Assembly: GCA_021155965.1 (NCBI GenBank)
Contig: JAJNBJ010000027.1
Coordinates: 1-50,711, forward strand
DNA from: Flavipsychrobacter sp.
Lineage (GTDB): Bacteria; Bacteroidota; Bacteroidia; Chitinophagales; Chitinophagaceae
Length of the DNA stretch: 50,711 nt
Direction of reading: 5' to 3'
Part shown: piece by piece, positions 23,742 through 32,692 of the stretch
How the letters are laid out: each line of letters begins with the position of its first letter
How positions within the stretch are numbered: position 1 is the stretch's first letter
The notes under the pieces: model-generated
The model's input: only the letters and a program-made list of their open reading frames with translations
Told to the model about the DNA's origin: nothing
The model's database searches: none
Made by a program: the position numbers and the translations under genes

Positions 23742-26063
23742 CTACTTCACTGCATCGGGATCTTTCTTGCTGTTATCTATATCGAACTTCTTGCCGCTCA
23801 TTTTTTCCATCAGCATAATGCCCATCATATTTTCCAGGTTGCTGCTGCCTTGCCCGCCACCGCCGGTTATCAGCATATCGGGTATAAGTTTCATGTTGCT
23901 GGCAGCTATTTTTTCTACTACCTGTATCTGGCCAAAAACATCCTTGCCCATCGCTTCGGTTTGCAGCTTATAAGACTCTGCCGTCGATTTACCTTTTGCC
24001 AGTATTACTTCCGCTTCTGCAAGGCCCACCTTCGATGTGGCTTCAGCTTGTGCTACCGCTGTTACCCTTGTCGCTTCCGCTTCCGCGTTAGCTTTCAGTT
24101 TGGTTGCTTTTGCAGCACCTTCTGCAGCCAGCTCCACTGCCTTTGCAGCGCCTATTGCTTTTTCCACTTCGCTGTTTGCTATGTTCTTCGATATTTCAAC
24201 ACCACGTTCAGAATCCACTACCTTGGGCTGCATATCTGCCTGCGCTGTCATATTGGCAAGCATTTTTCGTTGTTCTTCAGCTTCTGTTTGTGTTTTGTAG
24301 GTTATTTTTTCCTGCTCGGCTATCTGTTTGTCAGAAACTATTTTGGTCAATTGTTGTGGCAGTACCACATCTGCAATAAGGGTGTCTTTGGAATCAATAA
24401 AATGTTCTTTAAGCACCTCTATAATGTGCGTTTTAGCCGTTGCCTGCAGTTCCTTACGCTGTGTATACAGGTCAAGCGCTTTTATATACTGTGCTGCATT
24501 ACGGAAGTGCGAAGAAATTGCTGGCTCCAATACCTGCGAGATAAGGCTTTGTATAGAGCCTTGGTTAGCGATAACCTTGGGTGCATTTGCCATAGGTATA
24601 TGAATGATCACATTCACATCCATATTTACACTGAAGGCATCTGCTGTTCGTAGCGTTATGGTTTTCAGATTAGAATCCAGGTCGTGTGCATTCGTTCTGC
24701 TGTCGGCCCAGCTCAATGTTATCTGGTTGGTAGGCACCATATCCACTTTATAAGTCTTGGTATTAATAGGGTGCTTGCCGGGTCCTAATGGTTCCTGCCA
24801 GATCCCTTTGAACCCATTCTCTACTATCTTGGCATTTACTTTAGAGTCGGTGGTGTCTTCTCCCTTTTCACCAACATAACTTGTTACTACGCCACATTTT
24901 CCAATTTCCACCAGAGTCATTTTCACTTTCTCTATTGATGCAAACCATGGATTGATTGCATAGTTTCCGGAGCGTAAAACTGGTATCTGTAAACCCTTTT
25001 GTCCGTTGGCAGCGAGGAATGCAGCGGGATCCTGGAAGTTGTTATGTTTATTCAGCGGCACCTCATCGGCTGCGATCTTCGCAGCATCAAGGATCGGCAG
25101 GCCTTCATTTACCGTCACTATTCCTATTTCGTCAGCGCTGATGCTTGTCCACGACTGCGACGTATCAACCCTGAATAAAGAAGTGTTGATACGGTATTGG
25201 CCCGGCATCAGTACATCCAGCTGCCGGCCTTTTTCACCGCCATTAGTAATAAATGCCTCACCGTCCACAAAATTGAGATGGCCTTCCGTCTTGCGGCCCA
25301 GCAGCCTGCCTTCAGGAATGGCGGCGCCATCCATTGCTGTAACAAGCCCGATATAACCGCCTGAAACGCTGATGATCCTTTCAACAGATACTTTGAATAA
25401 CATGGTATTGATACGGTAATTGCCGGGGCCCAATATCCTGATCTGTGGCCCTTTTTGCCCTTTATTGGCAAGAAACTTTTCCGCATTCTGGTAATCTTCA
25501 CAATCAACCGGTTTGCCAAATATGCGTCCCTTATCACAAGGCTCTCCTGCTATCGATTCTACATTGCCTACTTCATCTTCGCCAATAACCACTACATTCA
25601 CTATTTCAACCTGGAACAGGTAGGGGTTGATGCGGTGTTCACCATCAGGCAATATAGCTACCTGTGGCCCTTTTTGTCCGCCATTGGTCAGGAAGGCTTC
25701 ACCATCCTGGTACAAATTACACTCCACCGGGCGCGCAAACAATTGCCCTGATTCCAAAGGTTCGCCAGTTATAGCTGTTACTAATCCTACCTCTCCTTTT
25801 TTGATTGTAATAAACTTGTATTTCCTGCGCTTATAAATGAATGGTATAAGCAGGCGCAAGCCGGGGCCAAGTATACGAGCCTGTACACCTACTTCGTTTT
25901 TTTTGGCAACTGTGCGTGTCTCCGGCATGGAGGCGCCAAACCATCGGCGTTCCAAAACAACCACCTCATCTCCTTTTGCGTTTACGATCGACTTAAAAAG
26001 AAGGAACAATAAAACAACAACTGAGATCACAATTATCGGGTTGGCTAACAATAGATTTATCAT
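23742..26063 (-). CDS. SPFH/flotillin-like protein with vault-like tandem repeats
   Basis: A 773-aa protein: membrane span at about 8-25; a half repeat (57-90); five tandem repeats of about 63-78 residues (about 91-163, 164-236, 237-311, 312-388, 389-450), each with GxVxxxxGxP, an acidic FL(T/A)NxGQKGxQ segment and an LxxGxYxIN signature (N at 146, 219, 293, 371, 434); an SPFH/band 7 domain (about 455-590); an Ala/Glu-rich coiled coil (about 590-715); and a Gly/Met-rich tail. Flotillins normally lack such repeats. The order repeats-SPFH-like shoulder-long helix is that of the eukaryotic major vault protein, though the N-terminal span is not. A membrane-attached oligomeric shell or ring is inferred. 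No NfeD partner is next to it. Confidence 0.85.
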   Translation of the reverse strand: MINLLLANPIIVISVVVLLFLLFKSIVNAKGDEVVVLERRWFGASMPETRTVAKKNEVGVQARILGPGLRLLIPFIYKRRKYKFITIKKGEVGLVTAITGEPLESGQLFARPVECNLYQDGEAFLTNGGQKGPQVAILPDGEHRINPYLFQVEIVNVVVIGEDEVGNVESIAGEPCDKGRIFGKPVDCEDYQNAEKFLANKGQKGPQIRILGPGNYRINTMLFKVSVERIISVSGGYIGLVTAMDGAAIPEGRLLGRKTEGHLNFVDGEAFITNGGEKGRQLDVLMPGQYRINTSLFRVDTSQSWTSISADEIGIVTVNEGLPILDAAKIAADEVPLNKHNNFQDPAAFLAANGQKGLQIPVLRSGNYAINPWFASIEKVKMTLVEIGKCGVVTSYVGEKGEDTTDSKVNAKIVENGFKGIWQEPLGPGKHPINTKTYKVDMVPTNQITLSWADSRTNAHDLDSNLKTITLRTADAFSVNMDVNVIIHIPMANAPKVIANQGSIQSLISQVLEPAISSHFRNAAQYIKALDLYTQRKELQATAKTHIIEVLKEHFIDSKDTLIADVVLPQQLTKIVSDKQIAEQEKITYKTQTEAEEQRKMLANMTAQADMQPKVVDSERGVEISKNIANSEVEKAIGAAKAVELAAEGAAKATKLKANAEAEATRVTAVAQAEATSKVGLAEAEVILAKGKSTAESYKLQTEAMGKDVFGQIQVVEKIAASNMKLIPDMLITGGGGQGSSNLENMMGIMLMEKMSGKKFDIDNSKKDPDAVK

Positions 26064-26070
26064 AAGGCAT

Positions 26071-26087
26071 TAACCCTGTAGGGGTTA
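26071..26087 (-). other. Small hairpin in the SPFH gene leader
   Basis: TAACCC (26071-26076) pairs with GGGTTA (26082-26087) just upstream of the SPFH start at 26063 on the minus strand. It could influence translation, but the stem is only six base pairs. Confidence 0.3.
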
Positions 26088-26203
26088 CATCTGCAGGGAA
26101 AGTAAAAATACATTTTATTTCATTGTACAACTTATGGTTTTTTGAAAAATAATATAGCGTAACATGCCTGTACTGCAGGTTCATTTTTTTCTTACCTTGC
26201 CAT

Positions 26204-26998
26204 ATGTTTTTCCGGTTATTTGGTAAAAAGAAAAAAGATGAAGATGGTGCATTGCAGCATCACAACAGCGAGGTACCCGGTAATGCAGATTGGTCTTTTT
26301 TGGGTGCAGATATGCATTCCCATTTTATTCCTGGTATAGATGATGGTGCAAAAGACATGGCTGAAAGTATAGCCATGCTGCGTGCTATGGAAGGCCTTGG
26401 GTATAATACCATCGTCACTACCCCACATGTGATGAGCGACTTTTACCCTAACACCCGTCAAACAATAGAGGCAGGGTTAAAGCAGGTGCAGGATGCACTA
26501 AAGGAAAATAATATTAATATAACACTAAGGGCAGCAGCAGAATATTATATAGACGAATATTTTATACAACTGATAGACCAGGAACCACTGCTCACCATCA
26601 GGAATAAAGAGGTATTAGTGGAATTTTCTATGATGTATGAGCCTCCAATGCTCAACGATGTACTCTATAAATTACAAAGCAATGGCTATCAGCCAATTAT
26701 AGCTCATCCCGAGCGTTATTTATTTTTCCACAAAGAGCTCCAGCGTTATCGCCAGTTCAAAGACCGCGGCTGTCTGCTGCAAATGAATATGCTGTCTGTA
26801 ACCGGGCACTACGGCAAGGGCATAAAACAAGTGGCTGAACAGCTTTTGGCTAAGGGTCTCTACGACTACTGCGGCAGCGATATGCACCACGAAAGGCATG
26901 TTGGCGTGTTAAAAGCCATTACAAACACAAAAGATTATCTTACCTTTGTTAACTATCCGTTTTTAAATTCAAGATTGTGTAATGTAAGTGAGGGGTAG
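26204..26998 (+). CDS. CpsB/YwqE-type tyrosine-protein phosphatase (PHP fold)
   Basis: A 264-aa metal-dependent phosphatase of the PHP family. Motifs in order: [16 protein letters not shown] (His38, His40), TTPHVM, the metal-bridging [17 protein letters not shown] and [10 protein letters not shown]. Such enzymes dephosphorylate the tyrosine tail of Wzc/CapB-type kinases and so control polysaccharide chain length or export. The matching Wzc-like kinase with its tyrosine-rich tail lies three genes downstream, which supports the call. It is the first gene of the polysaccharide block and divergent from the SPFH gene. Confidence 0.92.
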   Translation: MFFRLFGKKKKDEDGALQHHNSEVPGNADWSFLGADMHSHFIPGIDDGAKDMAESIAMLRAMEGLGYNTIVTTPHVMSDFYPNTRQTIEAGLKQVQDALKENNINITLRAAAEYYIDEYFIQLIDQEPLLTIRNKEVLVEFSMMYEPPMLNDVLYKLQSNGYQPIIAHPERYLFFHKELQRYRQFKDRGCLLQMNMLSVTGHYGKGIKQVAEQLLAKGLYDYCGSDMHHERHVGVLKAITNTKDYLTFVNYPFLNSRLCNVSEG

Positions 26999-27078
26999 GC
27001 TTAGAATATTTGCAGTTATTTAATTATTTGTGCAAGTATGCTTTCGCTCCGCTCATAAAAAGTTATTTTAATTATTTG

Positions 27079-28413
27079 ATGGGAAATTCACCTTACTGTA
27101 TTGGCGTTATTGGGTTAGGGTATGTAGGCTTGCCATTGGCTGTGGAATTCAGCAAGTATTACCCGGTTGTGGGCTTCGACATTAATAAGCAACGTATAGG
27201 CGAGCTGCAAAAATGTAATGATGCAACCCTTGAGGTTGAAAAGGAGTTATTGAAGCAGGTAATGAAACAGCCGAAGCCTGTATTACACGGAGAAACTGAT
27301 GATGATGCAAAATGGCTGAATGAAGATAAAGGCCTTCATTGCTCTAATGCTATAGAAGATATAGCAGGCTGCAATGTTTACTTCGTTACAGTGCCCACAC
27401 CGGTTGACAAAAACAACCGGCCAGACCTTAATCCGTTATACCGCGCAAGCGAAACTGTGGGTAAGGTGCTGAAGAAAGGAGACATTGTAGTGTACGAGTC
27501 AACAGTATACCCTGGTGTAACAGAGGATGAGTGCGTACCGGTGCTGGAAAAATTCTCAGGACTGAAATTCAACAAAGATTTTTATTGCGGTTATTCCCCG
27601 GAGCGTATCAATCCAGGTGATAAAGTGCATACCATATCCAAGATCAAAAAGATCACATCAGGCTCTACGCCTGAGATCGCGGATAAAGTAGATAACCTGT
27701 ACAGGACCATTGTTACCGCAGGCACGCATAAAGCACCGAGTATAAAAGTTGCAGAAGCCGCGAAGGTGATAGAAAACGCCCAGCGTGATATAAATATCGC
27801 ATTCGTGAATGAGCTGGCGAAAATATTTAACCGCCTGGGTATAGATACCAACGATGTGCTGGAAGCATCGGCAACCAAGTGGAACTTCCTGCCATTCAAG
27901 CCGGGGCTTGTGGGCGGGCACTGCATAAGTGTTGACCCGTATTACCTTGCCCAGAAAGCACAGGAGGTGGGTTATCATCCCGAAATAATTCTGGCAGGGC
28001 GCAGGCTCAACGATGGCATGGGCTCATATGTAGCCAATGAAGTGGTAAAACTGATGGTAAAGAATGATGTACCGGTAAAGAACGCAAATGTGCTGTTGCT
28101 TGGCATTACTTTCAAAGAGAATTGCCCTGATGTGAGAAATACCCGCGTGGTAGATATTATTACAGAATTACGCTCTTACGAGATAAACCTGACCATATAC
28201 GACCCATGGGCAAACCCGGAAGATGTTGCGCATGAGTACGGTATAAACATCATCAATAAACTGCCGGAAGGAAAATTGTTCGATTCGTTGGTGCTGGCAG
28301 TGGCGCATAAAGATTTCCTGGAGAAAGATTGGAGCAAAACAGTGAAACCCGGAGGGATAATCTATGATGTGAAAGGTTGCCTCGGCAAGGGCAAAGTGCA
28401 TGCAAGATTATAA
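27079..28413 (+). CDS. UDP-N-acetylhexosamine dehydrogenase (nucleotide-sugar dehydrogenase)
   Basis: A 444-aa enzyme that oxidises the C6 of a UDP-sugar twice with NAD to a uronic acid. The ATG at 27079 puts the NAD-binding [17 protein letters not shown] at the N-terminus; the longer frame starts with TTG at 27010 and is not needed. Other landmarks: [28 protein letters not shown], the catalytic Cys282 in [13 protein letters not shown], and the C-terminal [16 protein letters not shown]. It groups with WbpO/TviB-like rather than UDP-glucose dehydrogenases by its motifs, so UDP-GalNAc or UDP-GlcNAc is the likely substrate (inference). It provides acidic sugar for the capsule made by this block. 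Confidence 0.9.
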   Translation: MGNSPYCIGVIGLGYVGLPLAVEFSKYYPVVGFDINKQRIGELQKCNDATLEVEKELLKQVMKQPKPVLHGETDDDAKWLNEDKGLHCSNAIEDIAGCNVYFVTVPTPVDKNNRPDLNPLYRASETVGKVLKKGDIVVYESTVYPGVTEDECVPVLEKFSGLKFNKDFYCGYSPERINPGDKVHTISKIKKITSGSTPEIADKVDNLYRTIVTAGTHKAPSIKVAEAAKVIENAQRDINIAFVNELAKIFNRLGIDTNDVLEASATKWNFLPFKPGLVGGHCISVDPYYLAQKAQEVGYHPEIILAGRRLNDGMGSYVANEVVKLMVKNDVPVKNANVLLLGITFKENCPDVRNTRVVDIITELRSYEINLTIYDPWANPEDVAHEYGINIINKLPEGKLFDSLVLAVAHKDFLEKDWSKTVKPGGIIYDVKGCLGKGKVHARL

Positions 28414-28460
28414 TAAGAAGGACCAGATACATAATCTTTAATCCTTATCCTTTTTTAAAC

Positions 28461-28468
28461 TATTTTTG
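28461..28468 (+). promoter_or_regulatory. -7 box (TATTTTTG) of the export genes
   Basis: The box fits TAnnTTTG and ends 9 bases before the ATG at 28478, so export genes wza-wzc-wzm may have their own promoter. The upstream 28430-28455 stretch is a pyrimidine-rich aatcctt-type array. Confidence 0.45.
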
Positions 28469-28477
28469 AAAAAAATT

Positions 28478-29275
28478 ATGGGCATGTTAAAACCGACCAG
28501 CCAGCGTTCATACCGGTTAAGCCTTTTATTGCTTTTTTTTGTATATGCCATGAGTACCTCATGTGTGAATACTAAGAACCTTTTATATTTCCAGGATATA
28601 CCCGATACTCTGTCTGCACCTGTAACTATGGCAAATGTTACCCCATTTACCGAACCCAAGATAGAGTGCAATGATATCCTTGCCATTACCGTTCAAACGG
28701 TAGTCCAAAACCCCGGCAACTCACCAATTACTTCCACTTCCACAGGAACATTTAACCTGTTGAACGGCTTCCTGGTTGACAAGAATGGCTACGTTGAGCT
28801 TTCATTGATAGGTTTTGTGAAAGTTGCAGGGTTGACTACAGCAGAAGCACGTGAACTGATCAAGCAAAAAGCGAAGGAGTTCTATAAAGAGCCTGTAGTA
28901 AATGTGCGCATAGCGAATTTTGACGTTGCAATTTTGGGCGACGTAGCCCGCCCGGGGCTGGTGAATATACCAAGTGAGAAAGCTACGCTGATGGATGCCA
29001 TTGCAATGGCAGGTGACCTGAATATTACTGCAAAGCGTGGTAATGTACTGCTGGTGAGAAGCGAAGGTGACGAGAAGAAATTTGTGCGTTTCGACCTGCG
29101 TTCGAGCAATGTATACCATTCGCCCTACCTCTGGCTGAAGCAGCGTGACCAGATAATTGTTGAGCCAAATAAGTTTAAAGTGCAAAGCAGCGACCAGACC
29201 TTTCTCAGGAATCTGGGGATAATATCCGCACTCATTTCAACTTTATCTTTGGCACTGTTATTCAGGAATATATAA
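28478..29275 (+). CDS. Wza-like polysaccharide export lipoprotein
   Basis: A 265-aa outer-membrane lipoprotein. The ATG at 28478 is preferred to the TTG at 28466, which lies within the promoter box. Signal core LSLLLLFFVYAM is followed by the lipobox STSC (Cys29). The polysaccharide export domain follows (IECNDILAITVQT, then GYVELSLIGFVKVAGLTTAE), then an SLBB-like domain (DVAILGDVARPGLVNIPSEK, LMDAIAMAGDLN). A C-terminal hydrophobic stretch (LGIISALISTLSLALLF) may cross the outer membrane like the Wza helix barrel. Its stop abuts the Wzc-like start directly. It would form the outer channel for capsule or exopolysaccharide. Confidence 0.92.
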   Translation: MGMLKPTSQRSYRLSLLLLFFVYAMSTSCVNTKNLLYFQDIPDTLSAPVTMANVTPFTEPKIECNDILAITVQTVVQNPGNSPITSTSTGTFNLLNGFLVDKNGYVELSLIGFVKVAGLTTAEARELIKQKAKEFYKEPVVNVRIANFDVAILGDVARPGLVNIPSEKATLMDAIAMAGDLNITAKRGNVLLVRSEGDEKKFVRFDLRSSNVYHSPYLWLKQRDQIIVEPNKFKVQSSDQTFLRNLGIISALISTLSLALLFRNI

Positions 29276-31723
29276 ATGGATAGAATGGAAGATAAGAAAC
29301 CACCGGTTGTGGTTGAGGAGAAACATAAGATTGAAGATACGGCTACATTTAATTTAAAATGGCTTGTCTCTACTGTATTGGCCATATGGCCATGGCTGCT
29401 GGCAAGCATCAGCATTTCGCTCATTATTGCCCACTTGTACCTGCGTTATACAACACCCCGTTATAAATCATTTGCTGAACTCCTGATCATAGACTCCAAG
29501 AAAGGAAGCACCTCATCGGGCGACGACATCATGAAGATGCTCAACATGAACAGCAAAAATATTAATCTTGAGAATGAGATGCAGGTTTTGAAGAGCCGTG
29601 GCCTTATGGCGAAAGTGGTGAAAAAACTGAACCTCAATGTTAACTATTCTGTGGCAGGCAGGTTCAAGGTTACGAAAGTATATGGGTTAAAGCCGTTTGA
29701 AGTAATAATTGCAGATACTACAGATGACTTTTTTATGTGCAAAGTGGACCATATAGCTGCTGCCACATATAAGCTCACAGAAAATAACGGCCAGGAGGTG
29801 AATGCACGCTGGGGTGACACCATAACTGTATCGAACGGGCGGAAATTTGTATTGAAGAAAACAGCTGTGTTTGGCCCAACTGACCTGCAATATACTGTGA
29901 ATATATGGCCGGTAATGTACACAGCAGGCGCATATGGCGTTGATGCTGCCGCTAATACCAAATCGGCGAGTTATGTGACCATCTCTATGCAGGATGCATT
30001 GCCTGAAAGATCTGTGGACATTATTAATGCGCTGATGAAAGCTTACATGGAAAGCAATGTAGAAACAAGGAACAGGATTTCAGATAGCACTATCAGCTTC
30101 ATCAATCGCCGTATAGAAAATGTTTTCGCTGAGTTGAGCCAGGTTGAAGGGGATATTGAAGGGTATAAGAAGAGTAACAAGATCGCCGACATGTCGGCAC
30201 AGGCAGTGCAACTGGTAAATGCAAGCGCGGGTACGGTTGAAAAACTGGCAAATGCGGAAGTGGAATTGTACGAAATGCAGGCTATCAGCAAGAACCTGCT
30301 GTATGCACCTGATGACAAATCTATTATCCTGCCCGCATCCCTTATGAGCAATGCGGGTCTTGCCGCATTAATGGATAAGTTCAATTCACTTCAGGTGCAG
30401 ATCGAGAACAGCGAAATATCCAACACAAAAAATAACCCCATCACCAAAACACTGATCAACCAGAAAAACGAAATAAAACGCAACATCATTGCTTCGCTCG
30501 TATCATCTGCTAAAGAAGTTGAGCTGAAGCGCGATAAAATAAAGGAAGAACTCGAGAATATTAACCGGCACATAGCTAAGGTGCCCGAAGTGGAAAGGAA
30601 GTACCTTGACTTTGCACGCGTGCAGCAGATCAAGCAGGACCTTTACGTTTTCCTGTTAAAAAGGCGGGAAGAGACCGAAATAACCAAGGCGTCTACGGTG
30701 GCGGATGCAGACATAATTAACTATGCATCGTCCTATGGGCCGGTATACCCGAACCATTCGCGCATATTAATGATGGCAATGCTGCTTGGTACGGTAATTC
30801 CATTCGGCATCATTATTCTGCGTAAGGCGTTGAACATAAAGATCATCAGCAAAGGAGATATTTTAAAGATATCTACAATACCTGTTATTGGAGAGATAGG
30901 CAACAACCAGGATGGCGAAAATATTGCTGTGAAAAAGAACAGTCGTACCATTATATCTGAACAGTTCAGGGCATTGCGCACAAACCTGCAATACCTCCTC
31001 ACCAATAAAAGCGATAAAGTGCTGATGATCACATCGAGCATGAGCGGTGAGGGTAAATCATTTATCGCTGTGAACTTGTCTATTGCCCTGGCGATGTCGG
31101 GCAAAAAAGTGGTGCTGATGGAGATGGACTTGAGAAAGCCGAAGATCTCGAAAATGCTGGGGCATGAGAATACCACGGGTTTTTCTACATATGCTATTGG
31201 TAAGGCAGAGTTGAAAGATATTATTGTTCCATCGGGTGTGGAACCTAATTTATTCCTTATACCATCAGGGCCAATACCACCAAACCCCGCGGAACTTATA
31301 CTGTTACCACGTTCTGAGGAACTCTTCCATAAGCTGAAGGAGCAATTCGATTATGTGATCATAGATACCTCGCCTGTGGGGCTGGTAACAGATGCGCAGC
31401 TGATAAACCGCTATGCCGATACCGCGCTCTATATCATCAGGCAGGGGCATACTTACAAGCAGCAGCTTAATATCCCCAACGAGCTGTATTACAGCGGCAA
31501 AATACCCCGGCTGAGCTTTATCGTTAACGATGTAATTGCCAACCGTGGTTTTGCTTATGGCTATGGTTATGAAGAGGGTTATGGCTACGGCTATGGTTAT
31601 GGCTACGGTTATGGTTACGGCTATGGTTATGGTTACGGCTATGGATCATATGGTTCAGGTTACTATGGCGAAAGCAAAAAGAAGGGACTGAGGAAATGGC
31701 TGAGCAGGAAGAAAGCAGACTAA
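29276..31723 (+). CDS. Wzc-like polysaccharide co-polymerase and tyrosine autokinase
   Basis: An 815-aa inner-membrane protein. N-terminal Wzz domain (about 20-150, first span WLVSTVLAIWPWLLASISIS), a periplasmic coiled-coil region, the second span at about 500-520 (ILMMAMLLGTVIPFGIIIL), and a cytoplasmic BY-kinase domain: Walker A SSMSGEGKS (Lys594), Walker A' VVLMEMDLRKP and Walker B YVIIDTSPVG. The C-terminal tail has 17 tyrosines in a Tyr-Gly repeat (DNA 31556-31669), then a basic end. Tail phosphorylation in trans and removal by the CpsB-type phosphatase would cycle export. It pairs with the Wza-like channel that ends at the base before its start. Confidence 0.93.
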   Translation: MDRMEDKKPPVVVEEKHKIEDTATFNLKWLVSTVLAIWPWLLASISISLIIAHLYLRYTTPRYKSFAELLIIDSKKGSTSSGDDIMKMLNMNSKNINLENEMQVLKSRGLMAKVVKKLNLNVNYSVAGRFKVTKVYGLKPFEVIIADTTDDFFMCKVDHIAAATYKLTENNGQEVNARWGDTITVSNGRKFVLKKTAVFGPTDLQYTVNIWPVMYTAGAYGVDAAANTKSASYVTISMQDALPERSVDIINALMKAYMESNVETRNRISDSTISFINRRIENVFAELSQVEGDIEGYKKSNKIADMSAQAVQLVNASAGTVEKLANAEVELYEMQAISKNLLYAPDDKSIILPASLMSNAGLAALMDKFNSLQVQIENSEISNTKNNPITKTLINQKNEIKRNIIASLVSSAKEVELKRDKIKEELENINRHIAKVPEVERKYLDFARVQQIKQDLYVFLLKRREETEITKASTVADADIINYASSYGPVYPNHSRILMMAMLLGTVIPFGIIILRKALNIKIISKGDILKISTIPVIGEIGNNQDGENIAVKKNSRTIISEQFRALRTNLQYLLTNKSDKVLMITSSMSGEGKSFIAVNLSIALAMSGKKVVLMEMDLRKPKISKMLGHENTTGFSTYAIGKAELKDIIVPSGVEPNLFLIPSGPIPPNPAELILLPRSEELFHKLKEQFDYVIIDTSPVGLVTDAQLINRYADTALYIIRQGHTYKQQLNIPNELYYSGKIPRLSFIVNDVIANRGFAYGYGYEEGYGYGYGYGYGYGYGYGYGYGYGSYGSGYYGESKKKGLRKWLSRKKAD
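31556..31669 (+). repeat. Tyr-Gly-coding hexanucleotide microsatellite
   Basis: In-frame repeats of GG(T/C)TA(T/C) encode the Tyr-Gly tail of the Wzc-like kinase; 17 Tyr codons are present. Codons alternate between TAT and TAC and between GGT and GGC, so units are similar but not identical. Length change in steps of six bases would keep the frame and vary the number of phosphorylatable tyrosines. Confidence 0.9.
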
Positions 31724-31743
31724 TACGAGCAAAGTAAACAATA

Positions 31744-32601
31744 ATGGCTGATTCGCGAGATCATAAGCAATGGGACATAACGATAACGCCCGGCCGTGGA
31801 AACCTGAACTTTAACGTTAAGGAGCTTTGGCGCTACCGCGACCTGCTGATGATGTTTGTCAAAAAAGACATCATCACCGTTTACAAGCAAACCATACTGG
31901 GTCCTATATGGTTTGTTGTTCAGCCAGTACTTACTTCGCTTATGTTCCTCTTAGTATTTAATGGCATAGCTAAAATCTCTACAGGTGCTGTTCCTGCCAT
32001 TCTGTTTTACCTGTTGGGCAATGTGCTGTGGAGCTATTTTTCTGAGACGCTCAGCACCACTTCCAGGACATTTACCGATAATGCTTCCGTTTTTGGCAAA
32101 GTGTATTTTCCCCGGCTTGTGCTGCCGCTGTCTAAAACAGTTTCTGGGCTTGTAAAATTTTTGATACAGTTTGGCCTGTTTGCCGTGTTCCTGTTGTACT
32201 ATGTATTTGTTGAGCGATCTGTAACACCTAATTGGTACATGCTTCTTGCCCCTGTGTGGCTGTTTATAATTGTGTTGATGAGCCTGGGTTTCGGTATTAT
32301 TATTACTTCGCTGACCACCAAGTACAGGGACCTTACCTTTCTCATCAGTTTTGGTATTCAGTTAGCGATGTTTATCACTCCTGTAATTATTCCCTTGTCG
32401 GAAGTACAGGGAGAGAAAAGAATCTTCTTCCTGCTTAATCCGCTCACGTCGTTATTTGAAGCATTTAAATACGGGTTTTTCGGCACCGGTACCCTTAACT
32501 GGAGCTGGTTGATCTATAGTGTGGTATTTACAGCTGTATTGCTGCTATCGGGTATCCTCATTTTCAACAGGGTTGAAAAAAAGTTCATAGATACGGTATA
32601 G
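31744..32601 (+). CDS. ABC-2 polysaccharide export permease (Wzm/TagG-like)
   Basis: A 285-aa inner-membrane protein with about six spans. Family landmarks: an amphipathic N-terminus (NVKELWRYRDLLMMFVKKDI), then YKQTILGPIWFVVQPVLTSL, a segment with NASVFGKVYFPRLVLPLS, and a C-terminal LLNPLTSLFEAFKYGFFG. It belongs to the group that moves O-antigen, teichoic acid or capsule across the inner membrane with an ATPase partner (Wzt/TagH). No such ATPase gene follows; the next gene is a helicase, 91 bases on. Either the ATPase is elsewhere or has been lost. Twenty bases separate it from the Wzc gene, so the two are likely in one operon. Confidence 0.92.
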   Translation: MADSRDHKQWDITITPGRGNLNFNVKELWRYRDLLMMFVKKDIITVYKQTILGPIWFVVQPVLTSLMFLLVFNGIAKISTGAVPAILFYLLGNVLWSYFSETLSTTSRTFTDNASVFGKVYFPRLVLPLSKTVSGLVKFLIQFGLFAVFLLYYVFVERSVTPNWYMLLAPVWLFIIVLMSLGFGIIITSLTTKYRDLTFLISFGIQLAMFITPVIIPLSEVQGEKRIFFLLNPLTSLFEAFKYGFFGTGTLNWSWLIYSVVFTAVLLLSGILIFNRVEKKFIDTV

Positions 32602-32680
32602 CAACCTGTTACGAATTTCTTCAAACTGTAATTTTATCCACAATCAGGATCACGGCTCCACCAATTCGGAATTCCCAACT

Positions 32681-32688
32681 TAAATTTG
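32681..32688 (+). promoter_or_regulatory. -7 box (TAAATTTG) of the helicase gene
   Basis: Fits TAnnTTTG and ends four bases before the ATG at 32693, again predicting a near-leaderless mRNA and showing that the helicase has its own promoter apart from the polysaccharide genes. Confidence 0.45.
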
Positions 32689-32692
32689 CTGT

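Noticed and set aside
23736-24653. 305-residue plus-strand frame opposite the SPFH gene
   Set aside because: Cys, His and Phe-rich shadow of the Ala/Glu coiled-coil coding strand; no domain or start context.
27010-27078. N-terminal extension of the UDP-sugar dehydrogenase
   Set aside because: Begins with TTG and adds 23 residues before the NAD-binding motif that normally opens the family.
31556-31669. CRISPR-like or non-coding tandem array
   Set aside because: The repeats are six bases long, contiguous and in frame in the Wzc-like kinase; there are no spacers.
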